Shown in pieces: positions 7,560 through 14,879 of a DNA stretch of 20,805 nucleotides. The stretch's first letter is position 1; every line of letters starts with the position of its first letter. Source of the DNA: Sulfurimonas sp. (GTDB taxonomy: Bacteria; Campylobacterota; Campylobacteria; Campylobacterales; Sulfurimonadaceae); assembly GCA_012963655.1 (NCBI GenBank), contig DTVI01000511.1, positions 19,479 to 40,283 on the forward strand. The letters run 5' to 3'. The notes under the pieces are model-generated. The model searched no databases and had not been told where the DNA came from. It saw only the letters and a list, made by a program, of their open reading frames with translations. Position numbers and translations under genes: made by a program.

Positions 7560-8207
7560 TTACTCAAATCTTTCTAATATCTCTTCTATTTCATTATCAC
7601 TAATATCTTCGAAGTCTTTATAATAGCAGTATGTTTTAACATAATCATTAACTTCATGTACAACATATGACTCATCTACAAGTTGATTTAGTGCCTGAGC
7701 TACTGACTTCGGGGCAACAGGTATAGCAACAAAGACAGCCTTTGCGTCCATGTTCATAGCTGTTTTAATACCCGTCATCAACTTTAAACCTGATTCACAT
7801 CCTTCATCAATAAGAAGTACATGTTCATCTTTTAAATTAGGAAATTGAATTCCCTTTCTAAACTGATAAATTGAGGACAATATCTTTTCTTCATGCTTAC
7901 GGTGGGCTTCTCCATAAATATAATCAGACTGTATATCAAAGGCATCCACAAGTTCTTCATGCACCACAATCTCTTCTGTTTCACTCACACGTCCAAGTTC
8001 ACAATCAGAATTCAAAGGGGCACAAATTGCTTCTGAAAAAAGCATATTAAGACCAACCCCTGCTCTGAAGGCAATTTTAGAGGCTATTTTTAAACCCCCT
8101 GGAGACACTGCAATTATTTTCCATTTTTCAGCGCGGATACGTTCAAGAGGTAAGGTGTCTAGCAACTGTATAGCCGCGTCATCTCTATCTTTGTAATACT
8201 GATTCAT
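7560..8207 (-). CDS. Phosphoribosyltransferase-family protein (COG1926-like) with divergent PRPP loop
   Basis: The 215-residue protein fits the PRTase fold of the COG1926 group. SPGGLKIASKIA (35-46) replaces the usual PRGGVPVA-type loop, a hood segment follows, then HVLLIDEGCESGLKLM (129-144) at the PRPP-binding position, VAIPVAPKS (160-168) and a C-terminal YYKDFEDISDNEIEEIL that closely matches the group's F-x-x-D-x-E-V ending. The canonical loop is close to VDDGLATGAT. Here the second acidic residue is Glu, and the ATG(A/S)T part reads ESGLK, so catalysis or PRPP binding may be altered or lost. The substrate is unknown. It lies between lptD and pnp on the same strand, 39 bases before pnp. 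The ATG at 8207 has only a weak AGG upstream. Confidence 0.75.
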   Translation of the reverse strand: MNQYYKDRDDAAIQLLDTLPLERIRAEKWKIIAVSPGGLKIASKIAFRAGVGLNMLFSEAICAPLNSDCELGRVSETEEIVVHEELVDAFDIQSDYIYGEAHRKHEEKILSSIYQFRKGIQFPNLKDEHVLLIDEGCESGLKLMTGIKTAMNMDAKAVFVAIPVAPKSVAQALNQLVDESYVVHEVNDYVKTYCYYKDFEDISDNEIEEILERFE

Positions 8208-8269
8208 AATACTAAACCTAATAAATACTTCATACTTTTCTCCGTAAATATAGCCTTAAGAACTTAATC

Positions 8270-10438
8270 TTAATTTCCTGATTTCTTATAATCGAACTCA
8301 AATCCACCTATTGGACGTAAATTTAACACTATGTAAAGAACCTTATCATTAATGTTTGCAGCACCACCATCCTGACCAAGGGTAGGACGAATATTTTCTA
8401 CATACTTTAAGTCAATTCCCCAACACCTTTTATTAAACCTAAAACCTATATGTCTATTTTTTGTAAGAGATTCTTCAATATCATAAGCATAACCTGCATA
8501 ATACTGCCATCTTTGTGAATAATTATAACGTGCATTTGACGTTATGTAACGCGTTATTTCTCTCTTTTCAGACTCTATTTTATCCTCATATAAATGAGAT
8601 AAACTAAAAGTAAATGTATTATCATTATACCCTATCGTGTTTTGTGTTTTTGAAATGACATTTCTATCATAATTATAAAAGGTATTATTATAATAACTTA
8701 ACTCAGGAGTGAAATAATATCGTAGTTCATTTTCTAAGTCTCCATACTTTTCATAACCACTTTCATAAATTAAAGGTTGCTTGATACGATGATAAAGCTT
8801 TTCCCCTTCTTCATCTGTAAAAATAAACTGCGTAAATTCTAAAGAAACTTGTTCAAGAAAACTATCTACATTATCATATTCGCATGGGCCTTGGATACAT
8901 TCTGCCTTATCTTCATAGTCTTTATAAAATCCATTCTTTTCTTCATTCCCTGGATGTAAATAGGCAAGTGTCAACCCTACACTATGGGTGAAAGAGTCAA
9001 AAGCTTTTACAAGATTTGTATTAAGCTCTATAGTTTGATAATCTTTTAAATAAGTACCAGGATTATATCCTTCTTCTGCAGGAGCGTCTTGCTTCCCATA
9101 AAAACTAACATGAGAGCCATAAATATATTCCGTCATACTTAGGGTTAAATACTCATCCATTAGTGGAAATTGTAAGGTAAGAGGTACAGTTACTTCATTT
9201 TGAAAGGCATTTTTATCCCCATCTCTGTAAAAGTTACTTCCTCTGTAATCAAAAGAATATAAAAAGTGATCTTCAAAAAGAGTGTTTATATAACGATGAT
9301 AATGAATAATAGGAAGGTTTTGAATCGTATTTTTATTGCTATCTATATTTATAGTATTATTAATATCTTCAGGATCAATAGCTTTAGGATCTAAATCAAT
9401 AAAATACTTTCCATATATTGCATAATAATTCTCATCTTGATTTAAAAATATATTTATCCTAGAAGTCACTTGGGAGGTTGTTGCATAATCTAAGGTGTCA
9501 TTTTCTTTTATGTTCAAATATTCAACATCATTTAAATAGGTAATATCAGCGAAAACACCCGAATCCCCTTCCACGTCCCAGCCAAACCAATTATGTAAAA
9601 AGTCTCTATGTTCATAATCGAATTCAACCCCATAATGTTTATCATTTGGTGAATTAAATTTTTCTAAATACTCAGCCTTTTCTTTAAACCCTCCAAGAGT
9701 AAGTGAACCTGTAGAGTTAGGTGAATCAATAAAACGAAGTTTTGTATATAAACCCTTACCTCTTTTTGTACGTAACTGAGGTAATAGTTCTAAATCCCAA
9801 TAAGGAGATTCCGCTATATAAATAGGTTGTTGGTACATAAACCCTTCAGCACTAGAAAGACTCATAACTGGAATAAGTAAACCTGTACGGCGTGTATTAT
9901 CAGTGGGATAAGCGAAGTAAGGGAAATAAAACACAGGAAGTTCACCCGCATAAAGCCTTGCATTATACATTTGCATCCACTGGTCTTCACTATCATAAAG
10001 TCCTGTTGAAAAGCGGATAGTCCAATCAGGGTCTTGAGGGTTACATGAAGAAACAAGCCCAGATTTTAATGTATATTCTTTTTTATCTACCCTTGCGGAA
10101 CGTGAACTTACCCATAACTCTTCCTTATTTTCTTGAAAAAAGAAGGGATAAAATGTACGTGTATCATCTTTTGTGTTTAACATAAGATAATCACCCATGG
10201 CGTAATATTCTGCGCCCTTTAAAACAGATACATTTTCATACATTTCAATAATACCAGAGTCTCTGTCAAAACTAGCAGAACCAGCACTTATGTACATACC
10301 ATCATATAAGATAAGAACATCTTCACTTGCTTTTACATATGAACCATTTGTATCCATATTGGCTGAAAATACTTCTACCTTAGCATCTGCAAAGGCATAT
10401 ATACTCGTAAGTAAAAGAAAAAGAAGAAGTTTATACAT
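8270..10438 (-). CDS. lptD: LPS-assembly protein LptD (outer-membrane translocon)
   Basis: LptD is the beta-barrel that, with LptE, inserts lipopolysaccharide into the outer leaflet of the outer membrane. The 722-residue protein begins with a signal peptide (about 1-17, ending YAFA), then an OstA-type periplasmic beta-jellyroll (about 20-125). Next comes the conserved SSCNPQDPDWTI (130-141, C132) and the family signature FYFPYFAYPTDNTRRTG (170-186). The rest consists of aromatic-rich beta strands of the barrel. Further cysteines occur in an extracellular-loop-like segment (ECIQGPCEYD) and near the C-terminus (RCWGIDLKY), where enterobacterial LptD has a Cys pair. Its start overlaps the stop of the RDD gene by 8 bp. 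An LptM-like lipoprotein gene, a known LptD partner in enterobacteria, lies elsewhere in this window (17904-18023). Confidence 0.93.
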   Translation of the reverse strand: MYKLLLFLLLTSIYAFADAKVEVFSANMDTNGSYVKASEDVLILYDGMYISAGSASFDRDSGIIEMYENVSVLKGAEYYAMGDYLMLNTKDDTRTFYPFFFQENKEELWVSSRSARVDKKEYTLKSGLVSSCNPQDPDWTIRFSTGLYDSEDQWMQMYNARLYAGELPVFYFPYFAYPTDNTRRTGLLIPVMSLSSAEGFMYQQPIYIAESPYWDLELLPQLRTKRGKGLYTKLRFIDSPNSTGSLTLGGFKEKAEYLEKFNSPNDKHYGVEFDYEHRDFLHNWFGWDVEGDSGVFADITYLNDVEYLNIKENDTLDYATTSQVTSRINIFLNQDENYYAIYGKYFIDLDPKAIDPEDINNTINIDSNKNTIQNLPIIHYHRYINTLFEDHFLYSFDYRGSNFYRDGDKNAFQNEVTVPLTLQFPLMDEYLTLSMTEYIYGSHVSFYGKQDAPAEEGYNPGTYLKDYQTIELNTNLVKAFDSFTHSVGLTLAYLHPGNEEKNGFYKDYEDKAECIQGPCEYDNVDSFLEQVSLEFTQFIFTDEEGEKLYHRIKQPLIYESGYEKYGDLENELRYYFTPELSYYNNTFYNYDRNVISKTQNTIGYNDNTFTFSLSHLYEDKIESEKREITRYITSNARYNYSQRWQYYAGYAYDIEESLTKNRHIGFRFNKRCWGIDLKYVENIRPTLGQDGGAANINDKVLYIVLNLRPIGGFEFDYKKSGN

Positions 10439-10880
10439 CTACGACTATAGTCCTTGCTGTCTTATCATGCCATGTTTGTGAAGTAGGATCTAAAAGTCCC
10501 CATAAAAAGCCCGCATAAAAAACTACTTCACTGATAACACGTACTACTGCGCGGTTAAGTGCTTGAAAAAAAGACAGATGAGAAAGTCCCGATAATTCAA
10601 TCACTTGTATTTTCATTACCATCTTACCGGGGGTTGCCCCATAATACATAAGGAAAAAGGTATGATAAATTATTTTCAGTGCAAAGGTATAAAAAATATA
10701 TGGTTGTAAGCCAAGTAAAATTTCTTCATAGGTTTCTAGGTTAGCCATTTTATCCCATAAAATGAACATGCTTAAAATTGATAAAACAATTTCATCTATC
10801 ATAAAAGCTATGCTACGCTTTTGCTTACTTGCTAAGATTAATTCTTCTCTATCAAGAAGTTCTTCTATCTCTTCATTCAT
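10431..10880 (-). CDS. RDD-family inner-membrane protein
   Basis: This 149-residue protein has the RDD domain layout. KRSIAFMIDEIV (21-32) carries the R-x-x-A-x-x-x-D signature at the first transmembrane helix. A second helix lies around 62-80, then comes YGATPGKMVMKIQV (79-92), the cytoplasmic G-x-T-P-G-K motif. A third helix around 112-128 precedes DPTSQTWHDKTARTIVV. The molecular function of such single-domain proteins is generally unknown; some RDD proteins have been linked to sodium/proton transport, which is not shown here. It is tightly packed between purD (3-bp gap) and lptD (8-bp overlap), so all three are probably translated from one mRNA. The N-terminal 20 residues are strongly acidic. 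Confidence 0.88.
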   Translation of the reverse strand: MNEEIEELLDREELILASKQKRSIAFMIDEIVLSILSMFILWDKMANLETYEEILLGLQPYIFYTFALKIIYHTFFLMYYGATPGKMVMKIQVIELSGLSHLSFFQALNRAVVRVISEVVFYAGFLWGLLDPTSQTWHDKTARTIVVDV

Positions 10881-10883
10881 ATC

Positions 10884-12152
10884 TTAACGAAGTGCCTGGT
10901 AGGCAATATCTGTACGAATTTTTTTACCAGCGAAATGAACCTGACCACATAACATATAAGCTCTATCTCTAGCCTCTTTAATGCTATCACCCAAGCCAAC
11001 ACATACTAAAACACGTCCACCTGTTGCACATAAGGTATCGTCCATTAGAGTCACTCCTGCGTAAGAGATATGCGTATTCTTAGCAATCTCTTCATGATGT
11101 ATATCATCTACAACAATTTCTGCTGGCATAGATGAAGAATATGGATAATCTCTTGAAGCCATAACTACGCCCACTGCGTATTTATCATGAAATTCAACTT
11201 CAAGTTCATTTAGTTTACCTGTTGCTGCCTTATGGAAAAGATCAAATACTGAACTTTTCATAAGTGGCATTAAAATCTCACATTCTGGGTCTCCAAAACG
11301 TACATTAAATTCTAAGGTAATTGGTTCGCCATTAACCACCATAATTCCTATAAAAAGAACACCTTCAAAAGGGGCACCTTCTTTTTTCATACCTTCTAAG
11401 GTAGGACGAGCAATACGCTGTTTTACCTTTTCATATAGTTCATCATCCACAAGAGGTGTTGGAGCGTAAGCACCCATACCACCTGTATTTGGACCTTTAT
11501 CACCATCTAAAAGACGTTTATGATCTTGTGCAGCTTGCAAGAGTACAAAATCATCTCCATCACAAATAGCAAACATTGAAAGCTCATACCCATCAAGGAA
11601 TTCTTCTATAATTATCTTAAGACCCGCGTCTCCAAAAGAAGATCCTGAAAGCATTTCAGAAGTTGCCTTCTTAGCCTCATCACGGCTCATTGCAATAATA
11701 ACACCCTTACCGCCACAAAGGCCATCAGCCTTAACAACAATAGGTGCATCTAAGGTATCAATAAATTTAAAAGCTGTTTCTATATGGTCTGTTTCTATAT
11801 AAGCTGCTGTAGGAATATCATACTTAGCTAAAAAGTTTTTCATATAAACTTTTGAGCCTTCAAGTTGAGCTGCTTCTTTTGATGGACCAAAGATAGTTAA
11901 ACCTTCAGCCTTAAAAATATTTACAACACCATCAACAAGAGGTGCTTCAGGACCGACGATAGTGAACTCTATATTATTATCTTTTGCGTACTGGGCAAGT
12001 TCATGATAATCTTTAATATCTACATTTGTACCTAAGTTATGTGTTGCACCATTTCCAGGGCAAAAGTAAAGCTTATCAACATTCTCATCATCTTTCATTG
12101 CGCGGCCAATAGAATATTCTCTACCACCAGCACCAAGTATCATTACGTTCAA
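10884..12152 (-). CDS. purD: Phosphoribosylamine--glycine ligase (GARS)
   Basis: PurD joins glycine to 5-phosphoribosylamine with ATP, the second step of purine synthesis. The 422-residue protein shows an N-terminal LGAGGREYSIG (6-16; most homologues have GREH), the central ATP-grasp with PIVVKADGLCGGKGV, DHKRLLDGDKGPNTGGMGAY (substrate loop), and the metal-binding EFNVRFGDPECEILMPL. The C-terminal domain ends near the stop with GKKIRTDIAYQALR. I chose the TTG start at 12152: AAGGA lies 6 bases upstream, whereas the next ATG (12143) would be 15 bases away. RDD and lptD follow on the same strand. The upstream region contains a possible leader peptide and a long inverted repeat. Confidence 0.96.
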   Translation of the reverse strand: MNVMILGAGGREYSIGRAMKDDENVDKLYFCPGNGATHNLGTNVDIKDYHELAQYAKDNNIEFTIVGPEAPLVDGVVNIFKAEGLTIFGPSKEAAQLEGSKVYMKNFLAKYDIPTAAYIETDHIETAFKFIDTLDAPIVVKADGLCGGKGVIIAMSRDEAKKATSEMLSGSSFGDAGLKIIIEEFLDGYELSMFAICDGDDFVLLQAAQDHKRLLDGDKGPNTGGMGAYAPTPLVDDELYEKVKQRIARPTLEGMKKEGAPFEGVLFIGIMVVNGEPITLEFNVRFGDPECEILMPLMKSSVFDLFHKAATGKLNELEVEFHDKYAVGVVMASRDYPYSSSMPAEIVVDDIHHEEIAKNTHISYAGVTLMDDTLCATGGRVLVCVGLGDSIKEARDRAYMLCGQVHFAGKKIRTDIAYQALR

Positions 12153-12164
12153 ACTAATTCCTTA

Positions 12165-12188
12165 TTACATCAATACAACTATACTCAT
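12165..12188 (-). CDS. Possible 7-codon leader peptide upstream of purD
   Basis: The frame MSIVVLM-stop begins with ATG 6 bases after GAGGA and ends 12 bases before the purD TTG, with its TAA next to the purD SD sequence AAGGA. Its own SD lies in the hairpin TTCCT/AGGAA (12194-12207), and an alternative stem, CCTCA at 12196-12200 with TGAGG at 12217-12221, would cover it too. This could couple purD translation to folding. The frame is too short for coding statistics, so chance is a real alternative. Confidence 0.3.
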   Translation of the reverse strand: MSIVVLM

Positions 12189-12250
12189 AATTATTCCTCA
12201 TAAGGAAAAATAATTTTGAGGTATCGTACTATTTTTAATTTTTTAAATAC

Positions 12251-12295
12251 AGATTATTTATTGAAGTTTATACAATAGACTTTAATAAATAATCT
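12251..12295. repeat. 17-bp inverted repeat flanking a TATAAA motif upstream of purD
   Basis: AGATTATTTATTGAAGT (12251-12267) is repeated inverted at 12279-12295 with one G/T wobble, separated by 11 bases. On the minus strand the spacer contains TATAAA, a candidate -10 box for purD. The element could be an operator for a dimeric repressor, a hairpin at the 3' end of the structured RNA just upstream, or both. There is no clear T run after it on either strand, so a simple intrinsic terminator is less likely. Confidence 0.6.
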
Positions 12296-12500
12296 AAATC
12301 CCCCGAAGGGGTGTCCAAGTGGGCGTTCCGCGTGTGGCGATGGTTCTCAAAGCCTAAAATGGTAGAACGAAAGAGAAATAACGGTAGCAAATTCTCAGCT
12401 TGTCGCTTCAAACAAAAATGCTTCACACAGACTCTCTACGGCGTCTACCGGATATATATGTAGAACCCCCTGATATGCGAGTAGTCGCGTCACTCAGGCT
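12296..12500 (-). ncRNA. Structured small RNA candidate beside purD, possibly 6S RNA (ssrS)
   Basis: A roughly 200-base, relatively GC-rich block with no convincing protein frame follows a strong promoter on the minus strand. Outer stem: 12461-12470 with 12308-12317 (GGGGTTCTA with TGGACACCCC, one bulge). Inner stem: GTGTG-AA-GC (12420-12428) with GCCACAC (12332-12338). Between them is an asymmetric bubble, 32 bases on the 5' side and 14 bases with a GCG-GAA-CGC hairpin on the 3' side. This stem-bubble-stem plan is typical of 6S RNA, which binds sigma-70 RNA polymerase. A 5' hairpin starts with CCTGA...TCAGG, and the 3' end can form CCCC-TTCG-GGGG, a UUCG tetraloop only on this strand. Identity as 6S rests on topology; a purD leader RNA or a novel RNA remain options. 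Confidence 0.5.
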
Positions 12501-12506
12501 AAGATA

Positions 12507-12515
12507 ATTATAACA
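12507..12515 (-). promoter_or_regulatory. Extended -10 promoter for the structured RNA
   Basis: On the minus strand TGTTATAAT forms a consensus TGn-TATAAT box. It is preceded by a T-rich stretch (12516-12536) instead of a -35 hexamer, as is usual in Campylobacterota. Transcription would start near 12500, at the edge of the first hairpin. The box lies about 20 bases after the hemD stop. Confidence 0.65.
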
Positions 12516-12535
12516 AATAAAAGATTAAAAAAATG

Positions 12536-13168
12536 TTATTTTAAAAGGGTATTTGCCATCTCAATTGTACTCGCAATAGAAGGTTTTTGTGAGATAAGGT
12601 ATTTTATCCCTTTAGGTAAGGAAGAAGCTGTTGTTTCACCTATACATATTATCCTAAAACTTTCTAAAAATTCATATTGTTTTAGGAAACATTTTATAGA
12701 AGAGGGAGAAGAAAAAATACAAATTGCATCTTCAGGTAAAGTGACTTTTTTTTCTTTTGTACATGATGTTTCATAGACTATAAACGAATCAATATTATTA
12801 TCTGTAATCTTAGCTTCTATATCAAAGGCTATCACCTTGGCATGAGGATGCAAGGCTTTTTTATTTAAATACTTTTTTTCAATTAAAGAAGCAATACTTT
12901 TTCCATATCCATCAGCAATATCTAATATCTTCCCCCCTTTTTCTCTACAAAATTCAGCTGTAGTGTCAGAAATACATAAGACAGGTAAATCTTTCCAATT
13001 TCCAATCTTATCTAAGGCAGTAAAAACTTCTTTAGATGTAGCAATAATATAATTATAAGAAGAAAAATCAATAATAGGTTGTAAGTAGGTAGGGACTAAA
13101 ATAGGAATATGATTTACATTAGGGTAAGAGGTTTTGGAAAAAAGGTAAATGGGGCTGTGCTTAGGCAC
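12536..13168 (-). CDS. hemD: Uroporphyrinogen-III synthase
   Basis: HemD cyclises and inverts the D ring of hydroxymethylbilane to give uroporphyrinogen III, for heme and siroheme. The 210-residue protein is short for the family (about 240-260) and, as is usual for HemD, poorly conserved. The visible features are two Rossmann-like halves: the first with YIIATSKEVFTALDKI (about 39-54), the second with CIFSSPSSIKCFLKQYEF, RIICIGETTASSLP and the C-terminal SQKPSIASTIEMANTLL, a pattern shared by most HemD proteins. The start is GTG, 3 bases after the guaA stop, with GGGA 8 bases upstream inside guaA. It is therefore translated behind guaA. No terminator separates it clearly from the RNA promoter that follows. 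Confidence 0.85.
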   Translation of the reverse strand: MPKHSPIYLFSKTSYPNVNHIPILVPTYLQPIIDFSSYNYIIATSKEVFTALDKIGNWKDLPVLCISDTTAEFCREKGGKILDIADGYGKSIASLIEKKYLNKKALHPHAKVIAFDIEAKITDNNIDSFIVYETSCTKEKKVTLPEDAICIFSSPSSIKCFLKQYEFLESFRIICIGETTASSLPKGIKYLISQKPSIASTIEMANTLLK

Positions 13169-13171
13169 AGA

Positions 13172-14710
13172 CTATTCCCATTCTATCGTTGCAGGTGGTT
13201 TAGATGAAATATCATAAACTACTCTATTAATTCCATCTACTTCGTTGATAATACGTCTTGAAATTTGTTCAAGTAAGTCATGTGGAAGGTGAGCAAAGGT
13301 TGCTGTCATACCATCAACTGCTTCTACAACACGTACACAAACTGTATTATCATAGGTTCTATTATCACCCATAACACCAACAGACTTAACATTTAAAAGT
13401 ACTGCGAAGGCTTGCCATGTTTTAGCATAATAACCACTAGCTTTTAGTTCTTCTAAAAGAATAACATCAGCTTCTCTAAGAATTGTTAAATCAGGAACAT
13501 TAACATCTCCCATAATACGAATTGCTAGACCTGGTCCAGGAAAAGGATGACGGTTAATCATACCTTCTGGAAGACCTAGCTCTAGTCCAATTTTACGCAC
13601 CTCATCTTTAAAAAGTTCTCTAAGAGGTTCAATAAGTTCAAAGTCCATCCAATCAGGAAGACCACCAACATTATGATGAGACTTAATAACCTCAGAAGGA
13701 CCATTTACAGAGATAGACTCAATAACATCAGGGTAAAGTGTACCCTGAGCTAAGAACTTAATTCCATCATGCTTTTTCGCTTCTTTTTCAAACTCTTCAA
13801 TGAAGGCATGACCAATAATCTTACGTTTTTGTTCAGGATCTGAAATACCCTCAAGTCTACCTAAAAAGTTATCTACTGCGTCAACAGTAATTAGTGGTGC
13901 CTTAAGATTGATTTTGAAAACCTCTTGAACCTGTTCTTTTTCACCCTTACGTAGTAGACCATTATCTACAAATACAGGGATAAGTTGGTCTCCAATTGCT
14001 TCATATAACATTGCAGCAACAACAGATGAATCAACTCCACCAGAAAGACCACAAAGAACCTTACCATCACCAACTGTTTCACGGATTTTAGCAATTTGTT
14101 CTTTTAAGAAGTGTTCCATCTTCCATTTTTCAGTAATACCACAGATATTTCTTGCGAAATTTCTTAGCATTAAGTAACCCTCTTGTGAGTGGTTTACCTC
14201 AGGGTGAAACTGCATTGCATACACACGTTTTTCTTCATTTGCTATCGCGGCAAAAGGAGAGTTAGCAGAGGTTGCAATAGGTACGAAACCTTCAGGAAGA
14301 GTATCAACCTTATCTGAGTGTGACATCCATACAATACCATCATCATCTACATCATCAAAAAGACTAGACTTTGCTTCTAGCTTAAGTTCTGCCTTACCGT
14401 ATTCATGATGATCTGATCTTACAACAGAACCACCAAAATCTACTGCAATTCTTTGCATACCATAACAAATACCAAGAACAGGGATGCCGAGTTCATAAAC
14501 ACCTTGGTCAACCTCATAAGCATCTTTATTATAAACAGATGAAGGTCCACCTGAAAGGATAATACCCTGAGGGCTTTTAGCCTTAATGTCTTCTATAGAA
14601 GAGTGATAAGGAATAATTTCACAATAAATTTTATCTTCACGCATTCTACGCGCAATTAACTGAGTATACTGAGATCCGAAATCAAGAACGACAATGCTTA
14701 CATTTTTCAT
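13172..14710 (-). CDS. guaA: GMP synthase (glutamine-hydrolysing)
   Basis: GuaA converts XMP to GMP using ATP and glutamine. The 512-residue protein has a class I glutamine amidotransferase domain with GICYGMQ (C82 nucleophile) and [12 protein letters not shown] (H169, E171). It is followed by an N-type ATP pyrophosphatase domain with P-loop LSGGVDSS (222-229) and [14 protein letters not shown], and the C-terminal dimerisation domain ending PPATIEWE, the invariant family end. All catalytic residues are present. AAGG lies 8 bases before the ATG. The gene begins a unit with hemD 3 bases downstream. The 169-bp gap upstream contains a stem-loop at 14824-14856 and the probable promoter. Confidence 0.98.
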   Translation of the reverse strand: MKNVSIVVLDFGSQYTQLIARRMREDKIYCEIIPYHSSIEDIKAKSPQGIILSGGPSSVYNKDAYEVDQGVYELGIPVLGICYGMQRIAVDFGGSVVRSDHHEYGKAELKLEAKSSLFDDVDDDGIVWMSHSDKVDTLPEGFVPIATSANSPFAAIANEEKRVYAMQFHPEVNHSQEGYLMLRNFARNICGITEKWKMEHFLKEQIAKIRETVGDGKVLCGLSGGVDSSVVAAMLYEAIGDQLIPVFVDNGLLRKGEKEQVQEVFKINLKAPLITVDAVDNFLGRLEGISDPEQKRKIIGHAFIEEFEKEAKKHDGIKFLAQGTLYPDVIESISVNGPSEVIKSHHNVGGLPDWMDFELIEPLRELFKDEVRKIGLELGLPEGMINRHPFPGPGLAIRIMGDVNVPDLTILREADVILLEELKASGYYAKTWQAFAVLLNVKSVGVMGDNRTYDNTVCVRVVEAVDGMTATFAHLPHDLLEQISRRIINEVDGINRVVYDISSKPPATIEWE

Positions 14711-14823
14711 GTGTATGACCTTTAATAAAGAGGTTTAAATAATTAGGAGAAGTCTACAATAAAGTAGTTTAAGAGTGGGTAAGTTTGATAAAAGAAAGTA
14801 TAGATTAGAGATAAGGTCTAACT

Positions 14824-14856
14824 AGAGCAGCTCCAAGGACTTTGGAGGGAAGCTCT
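14824..14856. repeat. Inverted repeat between nhaD and guaA
   Basis: AGAGC (14824-14828) pairs with GCTCT (14852-14856), and inside it CTCCAA (14831-14836) pairs with TTGGAG (14842-14847) around a 5-base loop, with a 2/4-base internal loop. The stem lies 24 bases past the nhaD stop. On the minus strand it is preceded by T6 but not followed by a T run, so it is either an atypical 3'-end stem of nhaD mRNA or a protein-binding site near the guaA promoter. Confidence 0.45.
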
Positions 14857-14879
14857 AAAAAACCTATAGACTTAGCGTC

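Noticed and set aside
12272..12427. 51-codon GTG frame on the minus strand inside the structured RNA
   Set aside because: No SD sequence, it spans the proposed stems and the 12251-12295 repeat, and the composition does not resemble the neighbouring genes; better explained as RNA.
12296..12500. Structured RNA read on the plus strand
   Set aside because: Short words on the plus strand recall enterobacterial 6S RNA, but there is no comparable promoter on that side, and the 3' CCCC-UUCG-GGGG loop and extended -10 box favour the minus strand. Not fully excluded.
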